In this document: piece after piece, positions 34,951 to 44,593 of the stretch
Numbering within the stretch: position 1 is the first letter of the stretch
How the letters are laid out: every line of letters starts with the position of its first letter
Assembly: GCF_003611275.1 (NCBI RefSeq)
Contig: NZ_CP020694.1
Span: 2,666,001 to 2,730,000, forward strand
DNA: 64,000 nt
Direction: 5' to 3'
From: Sulfitobacter sp. D7
Lineage (GTDB): Bacteria > Pseudomonadota > Alphaproteobacteria > Rhodobacterales > Rhodobacteraceae
Program-made: the position numbers and the translations under genes
Notes under the pieces: generated by a model
Seen by the model: the letters and a program-made list of their open reading frames with translations, nothing else
The model's database searches: none
Told to the model about the DNA's origin: nothing

Positions 34951-35811
34951 ATGCGAGCCGTATTCGGATTGGTTCTTTTGGTAGGCATAGCGCTTGCCGG
35001 CGGGGCCGTTTATCTGGCGAAAGACCGGATTTCACAGTATCAAACCGCGAATGCGCAGGCCCAAGCTGCGCTGGCGCAAGTGGTGCCAACCAAAACCGTT
35101 TGGGTGGCCGACAAGCCCCTGAAATACGGTCAGCCCCTCACCCGCGAAGATGTGCGCGCCGTCAAATGGCCCGAGAATGCCATCCCCGAGGGCACATTCT
35201 TTGAGGAAACCGTGCTGTTTCCAGAAAACACCAAAGATCAACGCATCGTGCTGCGCAACATTGAGAAAGATGAAGCGATCATGGCCGTGAAGGTGACCGA
35301 GCCGGGCGAAGATTCCGGTCTGACCTCGCGTCTGGCACGTGGCATGCGCGCCTTTGCCCTCAAAGTCGACGTTTCCAGCGGCGTGTCGGGTTTCCTGCGT
35401 CCCGGCGACCGGGTGGATGTCTATTGGACAGGCCGCGTGAACGTGGGCAACCAATCCAGCAACGGCGATGTAACCAAACTGATCGAATCGGCCGTGCAGC
35501 TGATCGCCATCGACCAAAGCGCAGATGCGCTGGTGATGGGCGAAGCCTCAATCGCCAAGACCGTGACCGTGGCCGTGAACCCCCAACAGGTCGCCGCCCT
35601 TGCCCAAGCGCAATCAACCGGCCGTCTGTCCCTTGCTCTGGTCGGTACGAATGACGACACCGTGGCCGAGGCTATCGAAGTCGACCAACGCTCGCTTCTG
35701 GGCATCGAAGCGCAGGAAACCATCGCAGAGGTTGCCAAAGAAAAGGTTTGCACGATCCGCACCCGCCGCGGGGCCGAAGTGGTCGAACTGCCGATCCCCT
35801 GCACAAACTGA
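34951..35811 (+). CDS. cpaB: Flp pilus assembly protein CpaB (RcpC)
   Basis: A 286-residue periplasmic protein anchored by an N-terminal helix (about 5-23). The SAF domain begins near residue 48 with WVADKPLKYGQPLTREDVRAVKWP. A second domain (about 130-210) has VSSGVSGFLRPGDRVDVYWTG. CpaB is thought to line the secretin and support pilin passage. AAGAGG precedes its ATG. It follows pilin 2 after 142 bases containing small hairpins. A strong terminator after its stop suggests that cpaC is separately promoted. Confidence 0.93.
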   Translation: MRAVFGLVLLVGIALAGGAVYLAKDRISQYQTANAQAQAALAQVVPTKTVWVADKPLKYGQPLTREDVRAVKWPENAIPEGTFFEETVLFPENTKDQRIVLRNIEKDEAIMAVKVTEPGEDSGLTSRLARGMRAFALKVDVSSGVSGFLRPGDRVDVYWTGRVNVGNQSSNGDVTKLIESAVQLIAIDQSADALVMGEASIAKTVTVAVNPQQVAALAQAQSTGRLSLALVGTNDDTVAEAIEVDQRSLLGIEAQETIAEVAKEKVCTIRTRRGAEVVELPIPCTN

Positions 35812-35838
35812 TCCGATAACAACCTCTTGCTAAGCTAA

Positions 35839-35871
35839 AAAAGACGCCGCAGTCCCCCTGCGGCGTCTTTT
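35839..35871 (+). terminator. intrinsic terminator after cpaB
   Basis: AAAAGACGCCGCAG pairs with CTGCGGCGTCTTTT (35858-35871) around a TCCCC loop, a 14-bp stem ending in TTTT. It isolates cpaB from cpaC. Confidence 0.92.
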
Positions 35872-36016
35872 CCATTCTCTGTTATGTTGCGAATAGCCCA
35901 CATGCACAGCGCCCGCGAAGAGCTTGATTCTTGCAATAAAATTTGAATTGCCGCAGAGTGCTGCCAAACGAGGGCGAAAAGACCCATCCCGAGGCGTGAT
36001 CAAAAAGGCAGGTCAC

Positions 36017-37444
36017 ATGAAAATCGATAGATTTCTAAAAGCGGCCCTGTTGGGGCTGACACTGGGCGTGATGCCGATGGCATTGACCCTGCCCAGTTCA
36101 GCTGGCGCCGACACGCTGCGCGTCGTGAAACGCGGCACCAATTCCAGCCTCGACGTTCCGATGAACCGCGCTGTGGTGGTGGAAAGCGACATCCCCTTCG
36201 CGGAGCTTAGCATTGCCAACCCCGGCATCGCGGATATCTCATCTTTGTCTGACCGCACGATCTATGTGCTGGGCAAATCTCCGGGTCTGACCACGCTGAC
36301 GCTGCTCGACGCCGGGGGGCAGTTGATTACCAATGTCGATGTCCGCGTCGCAGCGGATGTGTCTGAATTCAAAGAACGTCTGCGCCAAATCCTACCGGGT
36401 GAGAAGATCGAAGTGCGCACCGCCAATGACGGCATCGTGCTCTCGGGCATCGTTTCTTCGACGCAGCGGCTGCAACGCGCGCTCGATCTGGCCGAACGCT
36501 ATGCACCCGAGCGGGTCAGCAATCTGATGAGCGTCGGCGGCATTCAGCAGGTCATGATGAAAGTCCGCTTTGCAGAGATGCAGCGCAACGTGTCGAAATC
36601 GCTCGGCTCTTCGCTGGCCATCAATGGCGGGTCCAACTTCAGTGCGGGCACAGGCGGCACGAATACTTCGGGCGGGGTCGCGACCTCGCTCGGCGGGTCG
36701 ATCCCATCGGCGAACCAGAACGCGGGCGCGGTGCTTTTCGGCTTCAACGCAGGCTCGACCCAAGTGGGCATCCTGTTGGAAGCACTGGAAGAAAAGGGCG
36801 TCGTGCGGTTCCTGGCCGAGCCGAACCTCGTGGCGCTTTCGGGGCAAGAGGCCAAGTTCCTCGCCGGGGGCGAATATCCCATCCCCGTGGCCCAGACCAG
36901 TGATACCGTTTCGGTGGAATTCAAACCCTTCGGCGTAGAGCTCGCCTTTATCCCGCGCGTCGTGGACAAGGATATCATCAACCTTGAAATGAACGCCGCC
37001 GTTTCGGCCATCGACGCGAGTAACAGCATCTCATTGGGCAACGGCATTGAGATTTCCGCCTTCACCCGCCGCGAAACCTCGACCACGGTCGAGATGCGCG
37101 ACGGTGAGAGCTTTGCCATCGCGGGCCTTCTGACCGACGACTTCACCGACAGCACGCGGCAACTGCCGTGGATCGGCGATGTGCCGGTGCTGGGCGCGCT
37201 GTTCCGGTCAGCGGATTATCAGCGCAGCCAGACGGAACTGGTCATCATCGTCACTGCGCATTTGGTCACGCCAACCCGTGGCGAGGCGCTGGTGCTGCCC
37301 ACGGACCGCATCAAACCACCGTCCGAGAAAGACCTGTTCTTGCACGGGCGCACGGCGGACGGCACCCGCACCCCCAGCCGGGGTGCTGCGGGCGAGGTCG
37401 CCAAACAGGACTTCCGCGGCTCCTACGGTTATGTACTGGATTGA
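36017..37444 (+). CDS. cpaC: Flp pilus secretin CpaC (RcpA)
   Basis: Outer-membrane secretin through which the pilus exits, 475 residues. It has a signal peptide (about 1-32), an N-terminal pilus domain with VVESDIPFAELSIANPGIADI and a BON-like part. The secretin core (about 250-430) contains VVRFLAEPNLVALSGQEAKFL and LPWIGDVPVLGALFRSADYQ. The tail has basic and threonine-rich stretches. I choose the ATG at 36017 for the signal peptide; an earlier in-frame codon at 35924 lacks support. It is followed four bases later by the OmpA-like lipoprotein gene. Confidence 0.94.
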   Translation: MKIDRFLKAALLGLTLGVMPMALTLPSSAGADTLRVVKRGTNSSLDVPMNRAVVVESDIPFAELSIANPGIADISSLSDRTIYVLGKSPGLTTLTLLDAGGQLITNVDVRVAADVSEFKERLRQILPGEKIEVRTANDGIVLSGIVSSTQRLQRALDLAERYAPERVSNLMSVGGIQQVMMKVRFAEMQRNVSKSLGSSLAINGGSNFSAGTGGTNTSGGVATSLGGSIPSANQNAGAVLFGFNAGSTQVGILLEALEEKGVVRFLAEPNLVALSGQEAKFLAGGEYPIPVAQTSDTVSVEFKPFGVELAFIPRVVDKDIINLEMNAAVSAIDASNSISLGNGIEISAFTRRETSTTVEMRDGESFAIAGLLTDDFTDSTRQLPWIGDVPVLGALFRSADYQRSQTELVIIVTAHLVTPTRGEALVLPTDRIKPPSEKDLFLHGRTADGTRTPSRGAAGEVAKQDFRGSYGYVLD

Positions 37445-37448
37445 TCCG

Positions 37449-38123
37449 ATGACACGCAGACATATCACGTTGATCGCTGGCACCGCGGCCCTCGCCGGGC
37501 TCGCCGCCTGCTCCCCCAGCAATGATCCGGTCTATACGCAGTTCTACCGCGAGGCAGGGTCGATCGTGGACACCGGTCAGTTCGGCAATGCCACGCTGCA
37601 CAACCGTCAGGTCATGACAGGCGAAAAGCGTGTAACCTTTGATCTGGCGAACCGCTTTGCCAGCGAGGTCCGCTCTACCGTGACTTTCGCCTTTAACTCC
37701 GACCGGTTGGACGCCAATGCGCAGGCGATCCTGCGCCAACAGGCTGGATGGATTCGCCAGTTCCCCGAGATTCGCTTCCGCGTTTACGGCCACACCGATC
37801 TGGTCGGCTCGCAGACCTATAACCGCGCCCTCGGGCTGCGCCGCGCGCAGGCTGTGGTGCGCTATCTCTCGACCTTGGGAATCAGCCCCAGCCGATTGGA
37901 AGCCGTTGTTTCCTTTGGCGAAACGCAGCCCCTGATCGTGACCCAAGGCCGTGAGCGCCGCAATCGCCGCACCGTGACCGAGGTCAGCGGCTTTGTTCAC
38001 GGCCACCCGATGCTGCTGGATGGAAAATATGCGCAGATCATCTACCGCGAGTATGTGGCCAGCGCCGTGCCCCCCTCGCAACTGAGCGCCAGTGCCACCG
38101 TCGCAGGTGGTGGCGGAGAGTAG
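37449..38123 (+). CDS. OmpA-family lipoprotein of the tad locus
   Basis: A 224-residue lipoprotein with a lipobox LAAC (Cys21) and an OmpA C-like peptidoglycan-binding domain (about 75-180). The domain shows STVTFAFNSDRLDANAQAIL, YGHTDLVGSQTYNRALGLRR and ERRNRRTVTEV. It occupies the slot where Caulobacter has CpaD, so it may stabilise the secretin at the outer membrane and anchor it to the cell wall. This role is inferred from position. It follows cpaC by four bases and is followed by a terminator. Confidence 0.88.
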   Translation: MTRRHITLIAGTAALAGLAACSPSNDPVYTQFYREAGSIVDTGQFGNATLHNRQVMTGEKRVTFDLANRFASEVRSTVTFAFNSDRLDANAQAILRQQAGWIRQFPEIRFRVYGHTDLVGSQTYNRALGLRRAQAVVRYLSTLGISPSRLEAVVSFGETQPLIVTQGRERRNRRTVTEVSGFVHGHPMLLDGKYAQIIYREYVASAVPPSQLSASATVAGGGGE

Positions 38124-38153
38124 GGCAAGCCCTTCTTTCGACAAAAGAATATC

Positions 38154-38183
38154 CCCCCGCACCTTCGGGCCGCGGGGGTTTTT
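38154..38183 (+). terminator. intrinsic terminator after the OmpA-like lipoprotein gene
   Basis: CCCCCGC (38154-38160) pairs with GCGGGGG (38172-38178), followed by TTTTT. It splits cpaC-ompA from cpaE onward. The remaining 229 bases before cpaE must hold its promoter; I could not identify convincing boxes. Confidence 0.85.
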
Positions 38184-38412
38184 CGTCCCAGCCCGTCCAT
38201 GGTCAATCGGGCGTGAATGGGCAGATCGTTTCAAGATACCCAACAATAGAGGCTTTTTGGCCCCAATCTCGCCCCAGTTGGGGGTGATATTCGACACAGA
38301 AGGATAAATGTGCCCGGCTCAAGGGCCGCGCATGAGGCAGAGGTCAGAGCGATCGCGGCGACAGAATATCGCCGCCCTCCGGCCAAACCGTTGATGTAAA
38401 GGACAAAAGGTC

Positions 38413-39657
38413 ATGAGCAGCACTATGCCCCACCCCGAAGCAGCGCCGATCGTTGCCTGCACAATCAGCCGCGATGTACAGAACTTCGACCTCTTGATCG
38501 AAGACATGGAGGCCACTCTGGGCGAAAGCTGGGGCGATCTGGGATTCGCCGAAGCGCTGGCGTTCTTTGGCCAGCCCGAGGCTGAGGCGATGGAATTTGT
38601 CGCCCTCGCCATGGATGAGACCGACGAAGACAACCTTGTTCTGATGACTGAGATCATCACGCAGGCCAAGGCCCGCGACATCCGGGTGATTCTGATCGCC
38701 GAAGACATGACTCCCGCCGCGCTGCATTCGCTGCTGCGTCAGGGTGCGGATGAATTCGTTCCCTATCCGCTGCCCGAAGGCGAGTTGGCCCAGGCCATCG
38801 CCCGCGTCCGCGCCGGAGAGAACGCGGCCCCTGCCCCCGCAGCCGAGGCCAGCGCCCCGCAACTGAAGGCCGGCGCGCAAAAGGATGGTGCCCTAATCGT
38901 GGTGCATGGGCTGGCTGGTGGCACCGGGGCCACGACCCTTGCCGTGAACCTTGCGTGGGAGCTGGCCAATGCGGACAAGAAAAATCCGCCCTCGGTCTGC
39001 CTGCTGGATTTCGACCTGCAATACGGCTCTGTCGCGACCTTCCTTGATCTGCAACGGCGCGAAGCCGTCTATGAGATGATGTCCGACACGGAAACCATGG
39101 ACGAGGAAATCTTTGGCCAAGCGTTGCAAACCTTCGAGGACAAGCTGCATGTGCTGACCGCCCCGGCTGAGATGCTGCCGCTCGATATCGTCACCAACGA
39201 AGACATTGATCGCATCCTCAACATGGCCCGCAACCAGTTCGACTATGTCATCGTCGACATGCCTTCGACGCTGGTGCAGTGGTCCGAGACCGTGCTGACC
39301 AGCGCGCATGTCTACTTTGCGATGCTGGAACTCGACATGCGCTCGGCCCAGAACGCCCTGCGTTTCAAACGGGCGCTGCAATCCGAGGAACTGCCCTTTG
39401 AAAAGCTGCGCTACGTAATGAACCGCGCACCCAAATTCACCGATCTCAGCGCCAAGAGCCGGGTCAAGCGGATGGCCGAATCGCTCAGCATCTCAATTGA
39501 CGTACAGCTGCCCGATGGCGGCAAAGCGGTGACGCAGGCCAATGACCATGGGCTGCCGCTGGCCAACTCTGCCCCGAAAAGCCCCCTGCGGCGCGAAATC
39601 GCCAAGCTGGCGAGCTCCATCCACGATCTCAAGGGCGAGCAGGCCAAAGCGGCCTAA
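38413..39657 (+). CDS. cpaE: Flp pilus localisation/assembly protein CpaE (TadZ)
   Basis: A 414-residue MinD/ParA-like protein that places the pilus machine at the cell pole. The N-terminal part (about 1-140) is a degenerate receiver-like domain, followed by an Ala/Pro linker. The ATPase-like domain begins near 155. Its P-loop reads AGGTGATT (168-175) instead of KGGxGKTT, so both the signature lysine and the Walker A lysine are Ala. The later part has LLDFDLQYGSVATFLDL and DYVIVDMPS. Nucleotide binding may be altered. It is the first gene of the cpaE-cpaF-tadB-tadC unit. Confidence 0.92.
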   Translation: MSSTMPHPEAAPIVACTISRDVQNFDLLIEDMEATLGESWGDLGFAEALAFFGQPEAEAMEFVALAMDETDEDNLVLMTEIITQAKARDIRVILIAEDMTPAALHSLLRQGADEFVPYPLPEGELAQAIARVRAGENAAPAPAAEASAPQLKAGAQKDGALIVVHGLAGGTGATTLAVNLAWELANADKKNPPSVCLLDFDLQYGSVATFLDLQRREAVYEMMSDTETMDEEIFGQALQTFEDKLHVLTAPAEMLPLDIVTNEDIDRILNMARNQFDYVIVDMPSTLVQWSETVLTSAHVYFAMLELDMRSAQNALRFKRALQSEELPFEKLRYVMNRAPKFTDLSAKSRVKRMAESLSISIDVQLPDGGKAVTQANDHGLPLANSAPKSPLRREIAKLASSIHDLKGEQAKAA

Positions 39658-39680
39658 GCCCCTAGCGAAAGAGCGTACCG

Positions 39681-41150
39681 ATGTTCTCCAAATACAAAAA
39701 ACCAGCCTCCGCGACCCCGAAAGCCGCTGCTCCGGTCCGAGAGGCCAAGCCTGTCAAAAAGGTCGAGCCCGCCCCTGCGGCCCCCACCCCCGCCCCTGCC
39801 GAGGCGGTTAGACCGGTTTCGATGCGCCGGGCCGTCAAACCCGCCGCCGCTTCGCCCGAGGATCGCGAGGTCAAGCGCAAGCAGCGGATGAGTGAGATCA
39901 AGCTCGAACTGCACCGCGCCCTGTTGGACAACCTCAACCTCGCCGCGCTGGAACATGCCTCCGAGGCCGATTTGCGGCAGGAGATCAACGATATCGCCGT
40001 CGAGGTTCTCTCGGAAAAGAGCATCGTGCTCAACCGCGAAGACCGCATGACGCTGAACTCCGAGCTTTATGACGAGGTGACCGGCCTTGGCCCCCTTGAG
40101 ACGCTGCTGAAAGACGACAGCGTCAACGATATTCTGGTGAACGGCCCGCAGCAGATTTTCGTCGAGCGGGACGGCAAGCTGCAGTTGACCGACGTGACGT
40201 TCAAGGATGAAAAGCACCTGCTGCGGATCATCGACAAGATCGTCTCGGCAGTGGGTCGGCGCGTGGATGAAAGCAACCCCTACGTCGATGCGCGTCTGAA
40301 AGACGGCTCGCGTTTCAACGCCATGGTGCCCCCCGTCGCGGTAGACGGCTCCTTGGTATCCATTCGTAAGTTCAAGAAAGACAAGCTGGGCATCGACGAT
40401 CTGGTGAATTTCGGGGCCTTCTCGGAAGAGATGGCCGCCTATTTGCAGGCCGCCGTGGCGACCCGTCTGAACATCATCGTTTCGGGCGGTACGGGTTCGG
40501 GTAAAACCACCACGCTCAACGCGCTGTCGTCGTTCATTGCCAACGACGAACGCATCCTGACCATCGAAGACACCGCCGAACTCCAACTCCAGCAGACCCA
40601 TGTGGGCCGGATGGAAAGCCGCCCGCCCAACGTCGAAGGCAAGGGCGAAGTCTCTCCCCGCGACTGTCTGAAAAACGCCCTTCGGATGCGTCCAGACCGG
40701 ATCATCGTTGGCGAGACGCGCGGCGAGGAGGTGATCGACATGCTACAGGCGATGAACACCGGCCACGACGGTTCCATGACCACGATCCACGCCAACTCGG
40801 CCCGCGATGGCGTCAGCCGTTTGGAAAACATGATCGCCATGGCCGGGATCGAAATGCCGCTCAAAGCCATGCGCAGCCAGATTTCCTCGGCTGTGAACCT
40901 GATCGTGCAGGCCAGCCGCTTGCAAGACGGCTCGCGCCGGATGACCTCGATCACCGAGATCACGGGCATGGAAGGCGAGGTGATCTCGATGCAGGAGATT
41001 TTCCGGTTCCAGCGCGTGGGCCTGACGCCCGAGAACAAGATCATCGGCCATTTCACCGCCACCGGCGTGCGCAGCCACTTCTCCGAGCGGTTCCGCATGT
41101 GGGGCTATGACCTGCCCGCCTCCATTTATGAACCCGTGGCGGCCCAGTAA
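39681..41150 (+). CDS. cpaF: Flp pilus assembly ATPase CpaF (TadA)
   Basis: The hexameric secretion ATPase driving pilus extension and retraction, 489 residues. A Pro/Ala/Lys-rich N-terminus leads to the N-domain with [20 protein letters not shown]. The ATPase core has Walker [16 protein letters not shown], an Asp box with EDTAELQL, a Walker B region [14 protein letters not shown] and the His box [12 protein letters not shown]. All motifs are intact, in contrast to CpaE. It is 23 bases downstream of cpaE and 11 bases ahead of tadB. Confidence 0.96.
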   Translation: MFSKYKKPASATPKAAAPVREAKPVKKVEPAPAAPTPAPAEAVRPVSMRRAVKPAAASPEDREVKRKQRMSEIKLELHRALLDNLNLAALEHASEADLRQEINDIAVEVLSEKSIVLNREDRMTLNSELYDEVTGLGPLETLLKDDSVNDILVNGPQQIFVERDGKLQLTDVTFKDEKHLLRIIDKIVSAVGRRVDESNPYVDARLKDGSRFNAMVPPVAVDGSLVSIRKFKKDKLGIDDLVNFGAFSEEMAAYLQAAVATRLNIIVSGGTGSGKTTTLNALSSFIANDERILTIEDTAELQLQQTHVGRMESRPPNVEGKGEVSPRDCLKNALRMRPDRIIVGETRGEEVIDMLQAMNTGHDGSMTTIHANSARDGVSRLENMIAMAGIEMPLKAMRSQISSAVNLIVQASRLQDGSRRMTSITEITGMEGEVISMQEIFRFQRVGLTPENKIIGHFTATGVRSHFSERFRMWGYDLPASIYEPVAAQ

Positions 41151-41161
41151 GGATTGATGCA

Positions 41162-42124
41162 ATGAGTGCCGAACCAATCATCTATGGTCTGATCTTTATT
41201 GGCGTCTTGGTGCTGGTCGAAGGGCTGTACCTTGTCGCATTCGGCAAATCCATCAGCCTTAACAGCCGCGTGAACCGACGGTTGGAAATGCTCGAGAAAG
41301 GGGCCCGCCGCGAAGAGGTGCTCGACAAGCTGCGCAAGGAAATGCAGCAGCATATGAACGCCAAGTCGATCCCACTCTATTCTCTGCTGTCAGAACGTGC
41401 GCAGAAGGCCGCGATTGCCTTCACGCCGCAGCAACTTTTGATGATTATGGCCGGTTTGGCCGTCTTGGCCTTTCTGGGGCTGACCATCGGCACCGATACA
41501 TCGGTGCCGGTGCGGGCCATGATGTCCGTCGGCATGGGCGTCGGCGCGGTGTTCTTTTGGGTGTCCCATAAAGCGGGCAAACGCATGGCGATGATCGAAG
41601 AGCAGCTTCCCGATGCGGTTGAGCTGATGGTCCGCAGCCTGCGGGTGGGCCACCCGTTCTCCAACGCGATCTCGATCGTGTCGAAGGAAATCCAAGACCC
41701 GCTCGCCTCCGAATTCGGGGTGATCGCGGATGAAGCCGCCTATGGCCGTGATCTGGGCGAGGCGCTCAAGGATATGGCCGAACGGCTCGACATGCAGGAT
41801 TTGCGCTTTCTGGCCGTGGCGGTGACCATTCAACAGCAATCGGGCGGCAACTTGGCCGAGATCCTCGCCGGTCTGGCCAAGGTGATCCGCGCCCGCTTCC
41901 GTCTGTTCCGCCGGGTCAAAGCGATCACGGCCGAGGCGAAATGGTCGGGCAAGTTCCTCTCGGGCTTCCCGCTGGCCGCGCTGGTGGTGATCAACCTTGG
42001 CGATCCGCATTACTACGACGAAGTGCGCGATCACCCCTACTTCATTCCTGCCTGTTTCCTTGTGGGCATCTTCCTTGTGCTGAACCTGTTCGTGATGCGC
42101 ATCCTTACCAATATCAAAGTCTGA
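41162..42124 (+). CDS. tadB: Flp pilus inner-membrane platform protein TadB
   Basis: A 320-residue polytopic membrane protein of the GspF family. One helix lies at the N-terminus, helices near 100 and 125, and a pair at the C-terminus. The cytoplasmic GspF domain has LPDAVELMVRSLRVGHPFSNAI and AVAVTIQQQSGGNLAEILAGL. TadB and TadC together form the platform that CpaF acts on. It is packed between cpaF and tadC with gaps of 11 and 7 bases. Confidence 0.94.
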   Translation: MSAEPIIYGLIFIGVLVLVEGLYLVAFGKSISLNSRVNRRLEMLEKGARREEVLDKLRKEMQQHMNAKSIPLYSLLSERAQKAAIAFTPQQLLMIMAGLAVLAFLGLTIGTDTSVPVRAMMSVGMGVGAVFFWVSHKAGKRMAMIEEQLPDAVELMVRSLRVGHPFSNAISIVSKEIQDPLASEFGVIADEAAYGRDLGEALKDMAERLDMQDLRFLAVAVTIQQQSGGNLAEILAGLAKVIRARFRLFRRVKAITAEAKWSGKFLSGFPLAALVVINLGDPHYYDEVRDHPYFIPACFLVGIFLVLNLFVMRILTNIKV

Positions 42125-42131
42125 GAGGCCG

Positions 42132-43112
42132 ATGATGGAATTTCTCAATCAGCTTAACGATCAGATCAACCAAGCCTTGGGGCCGATGGGCCTGATCATC
42201 ATCGTCGGTACTTTGGGCGTCACCTTGGTGGCGATCACGCTTGTGCTGATGCTGCGCCAGCCCGAAGACCCGCTGACCAAGCTCAAACGCACCAGCACGG
42301 CCCCCACGGGCGATAGCGCGCGCGAGAAGCTGCGCCAGTCCGACCAGAACGCGCAGTTGCAAAAGTTCGCCAAGTTTCTTGAGCCCGAAGACGTGGCCGA
42401 ACTCAGCGCCAAACAATTGATGCTGCGTCAGGCGGGTTATCGGTCGCGCGATGCGGTGCGGCTCTACTACTTCGCGCAGTTTGCCCTTGGGATGCTCGGG
42501 CTGGTGGGCGGCCTGATCTACACCAATGTCTTGGGCGGCGGCGAAGGGATGACCACGCAGCAGACCATGATGTGGGCCATCGGCCCCGGTGCGATTGGGT
42601 ATTACCTGCCCAAATACTGGGTCAAACGCCGTGTCGATTCCCGCAAAGAAGAGATTACCCGCGGTTTTCCCGACGCGCTGGATATGATGCTGGTCTGCGT
42701 CGAGGCGGGGCAATCGCTAGATCAATGTATCGTCCGCGTCGCCCGTGAACTGCGCGCCTCCTACCGGGCCCTGTCTGAAGAGTTCGAGATGGTCGCCTAT
42801 GAGATGAAGGCCGGCAAGGACAAGGTGTCGGTGCTCCACGACATGGGCGAGCGTTGCGGCGTGCAGGATGTCTCCTCCTTCGTGACCGTGCTGATCCAAT
42901 CGGCGGCCTTTGGCACCTCCATCGCAGACGCCCTGCGCGTCTATGCCGAAGAGATGCGCGACAAACGTGTGATGCGGGCCGAGGAAGCGGCAAACAAGTT
43001 GCCAACCAAGATGACCCTTGCCACTATGGGCCTTACCGTACCGCCGCTGTTGATCATTCTGGTCGGCCCCTCGGCGCATGGCATCTCGAAATTGGGTCAG
43101 ATGGGGAATTAA
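42132..43112 (+). CDS. tadC: Flp pilus inner-membrane platform protein TadC
   Basis: A 326-residue GspF-family membrane protein, paralogous to TadB. It has the domain signature FPDALDMMLVCVEAGQSLDQCIVRVARELR and SSFVTVLIQSAAFGTSIADALRVYAEEMR. The C-terminal helix pair has MTLATMGLTVPPLLIILVGPS. It starts at tandem ATG codons (42132 and 42135). Its stop overlaps the next lipoprotein gene by one base (TAATG), so tadC and tadD are translationally coupled. Confidence 0.94.
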   Translation: MMEFLNQLNDQINQALGPMGLIIIVGTLGVTLVAITLVLMLRQPEDPLTKLKRTSTAPTGDSAREKLRQSDQNAQLQKFAKFLEPEDVAELSAKQLMLRQAGYRSRDAVRLYYFAQFALGMLGLVGGLIYTNVLGGGEGMTTQQTMMWAIGPGAIGYYLPKYWVKRRVDSRKEEITRGFPDALDMMLVCVEAGQSLDQCIVRVARELRASYRALSEEFEMVAYEMKAGKDKVSVLHDMGERCGVQDVSSFVTVLIQSAAFGTSIADALRVYAEEMRDKRVMRAEEAANKLPTKMTLATMGLTVPPLLIILVGPSAHGISKLGQMGN

Positions 43113-43711
43113 TGACGGAGAAAATTCGGCGCAGCCTCGCCCGCGCCGTTTTCATCGGGCCGATCTTAGCCCTTGCTCTGGCCGCCTGTTCAACAGGCGG
43201 CTTTTCCGCGTTGCGCGGGGATCAGAAGCCCGAAAGCCTCTATGCCCCCGGCGTGAACCCGCGCGCAGAAGCTGTCGACGGCATCGAAGTGGGCCACAGG
43301 CTTATCGCGGCGGGACAGTATGAACTGGCCATCAAATCCTTCAACCGCGCCGCGCTGGATCACGGGCTAACGGGGGAAGTCCTCTCGGCTTTGGGCAGTG
43401 CCAACCTCGGGCTGGGGCGTTTGGGTCAGGCCGAAACCCTGCTGCGCCGCGCGGTTGAGAAGGACGCTGCCGAGCCAGAAGTCTGGAACAACCTTGGCGT
43501 TGTGCTGATGGAAAGCGGCCAGACCGCCGAGGCCGAGCAGATTTTCCGCAAAGCCTATGCCCTCGATAATGGCGAAAGTGACGCAATCCGGGACAATCTG
43601 CGCTTGGCGCTCGCAAAAACGGAAAAATCTGTTATAACAGAAGTCAATGAAGATAATTACAAATTGGTGCGGCGCGGCAGCGGGGATTACCTGATCCGTC
43701 CGACACCATGA
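43112..43711 (+). CDS. tadD: TPR lipoprotein TadD
   Basis: A 199-residue lipoprotein with a lipobox LAAC (Cys26) and three tetratricopeptide repeats (about 60-165). The repeats include AGQYELAIKSFNRAALDHG, LGRLGQAETLLRRAVEKDA and SGQTAEAEQIFRKAYALDN. TadD is needed for secretin assembly or localisation in other tad systems. It is coupled to tadC. The 3' end around 43620-43680 is more AT-rich than its surroundings. A second, longer TPR lipoprotein follows 27 bases later. Confidence 0.88.
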   Translation: MTEKIRRSLARAVFIGPILALALAACSTGGFSALRGDQKPESLYAPGVNPRAEAVDGIEVGHRLIAAGQYELAIKSFNRAALDHGLTGEVLSALGSANLGLGRLGQAETLLRRAVEKDAAEPEVWNNLGVVLMESGQTAEAEQIFRKAYALDNGESDAIRDNLRLALAKTEKSVITEVNEDNYKLVRRGSGDYLIRPTP

Positions 43712-43738
43712 CCCGGCAGAGCAGTAAAAGGACGCAAA

Positions 43739-44590
43739 ATGCGCCATCCAATCATTCTGGCCGTCTGCATGGCAGGCGTCACCGCCCTTGCTGGCTGCGG
43801 TGAAAAAGATGCGAACGCCACCGTTGAGCGGGCCTTCAAGGACGTCAATGTGGTGGATGAAACCAACCTCTCCGACGTGATGCTTACCGTGGCCGACCCC
43901 AATGAGGCGGTGAGTTACTTTGCGCGTTCCGTCAAGGAAAGCCCCGACCGGATCGACCACCAGCGCGGGCTTGCCGCATCGCTCGTGCGGGCCAAACGCT
44001 CCACCGAAGCTGTGGGCGCATGGGACAAGGTCACCAAGATGAAGGGCGCCACGCCCGAAGACAGTGTGCAATTGGCCGATGCGCTGATCCGCTCGGGCAA
44101 CTGGGCGCGGGCTGAGACGGTCCTCAACAGCATCCCCCCCACCCATGAGACATTCGCCCGCTACCGGCTCGAAGCCATGGTTGCCGACAGCAAGGAACAG
44201 TGGAGCCGCGCCGATAGTTTCTATGAAATCGCCGTTGGCCTGACCACGACCCCTGCCGCCGTGATGAACAACTGGGGCTACTCCAAACTAACCCGCGGTG
44301 ATTACCCCGAAGCCGAGAGGCTTTTTGGCGAGGCGATCCGTCAGGACAACACGCTTTTCACCGCCAAGAACAACCTCATCATGGCCCGCGCCGCACAGCG
44401 CGATTACACCCTGCCCGTCATGCCGATGGAGCAATCCGAACGCGCCCAGCTTTTGCACACGATGGCCCTGTCGGCGATCAAACGCGGCGATGTGGAGACC
44501 GGCAAGGGCCTGCTGCGCGAAGCGATCGACACCCATCCCCAGCACTTCGAAGCCGCCGTCCGGTCTTTGCGCGCGTTGGAAAACGGCTGA
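43739..44590 (+). CDS. second TPR lipoprotein of the tad locus (TadD-like)
   Basis: A 283-residue lipoprotein (lipobox LAGC, Cys20) with several tetratricopeptide-like repeats, for example NEAVSYFARSVKESPDRIDH, RGDYPEAERLFGEAIRQDN and RGDVETGKGLLREAIDTHP. Its layout is like TadD but longer, so it is probably a paralogue that arose by duplication and diverged. It may be a second pilotin or scaffold for the secretin. It follows tadD by 27 bases and precedes the prepilin peptidase gene by three. Confidence 0.85.
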   Translation: MRHPIILAVCMAGVTALAGCGEKDANATVERAFKDVNVVDETNLSDVMLTVADPNEAVSYFARSVKESPDRIDHQRGLAASLVRAKRSTEAVGAWDKVTKMKGATPEDSVQLADALIRSGNWARAETVLNSIPPTHETFARYRLEAMVADSKEQWSRADSFYEIAVGLTTTPAAVMNNWGYSKLTRGDYPEAERLFGEAIRQDNTLFTAKNNLIMARAAQRDYTLPVMPMEQSERAQLLHTMALSAIKRGDVETGKGLLREAIDTHPQHFEAAVRSLRALENG

Positions 44591-44593
44591 GCC

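Noticed and set aside
38308-38394. 28-codon frame with AAGGA upstream in the OmpA-cpaE gap
   Set aside because: Arg-rich and without hydrophobic or conserved character; it probably arises by chance.
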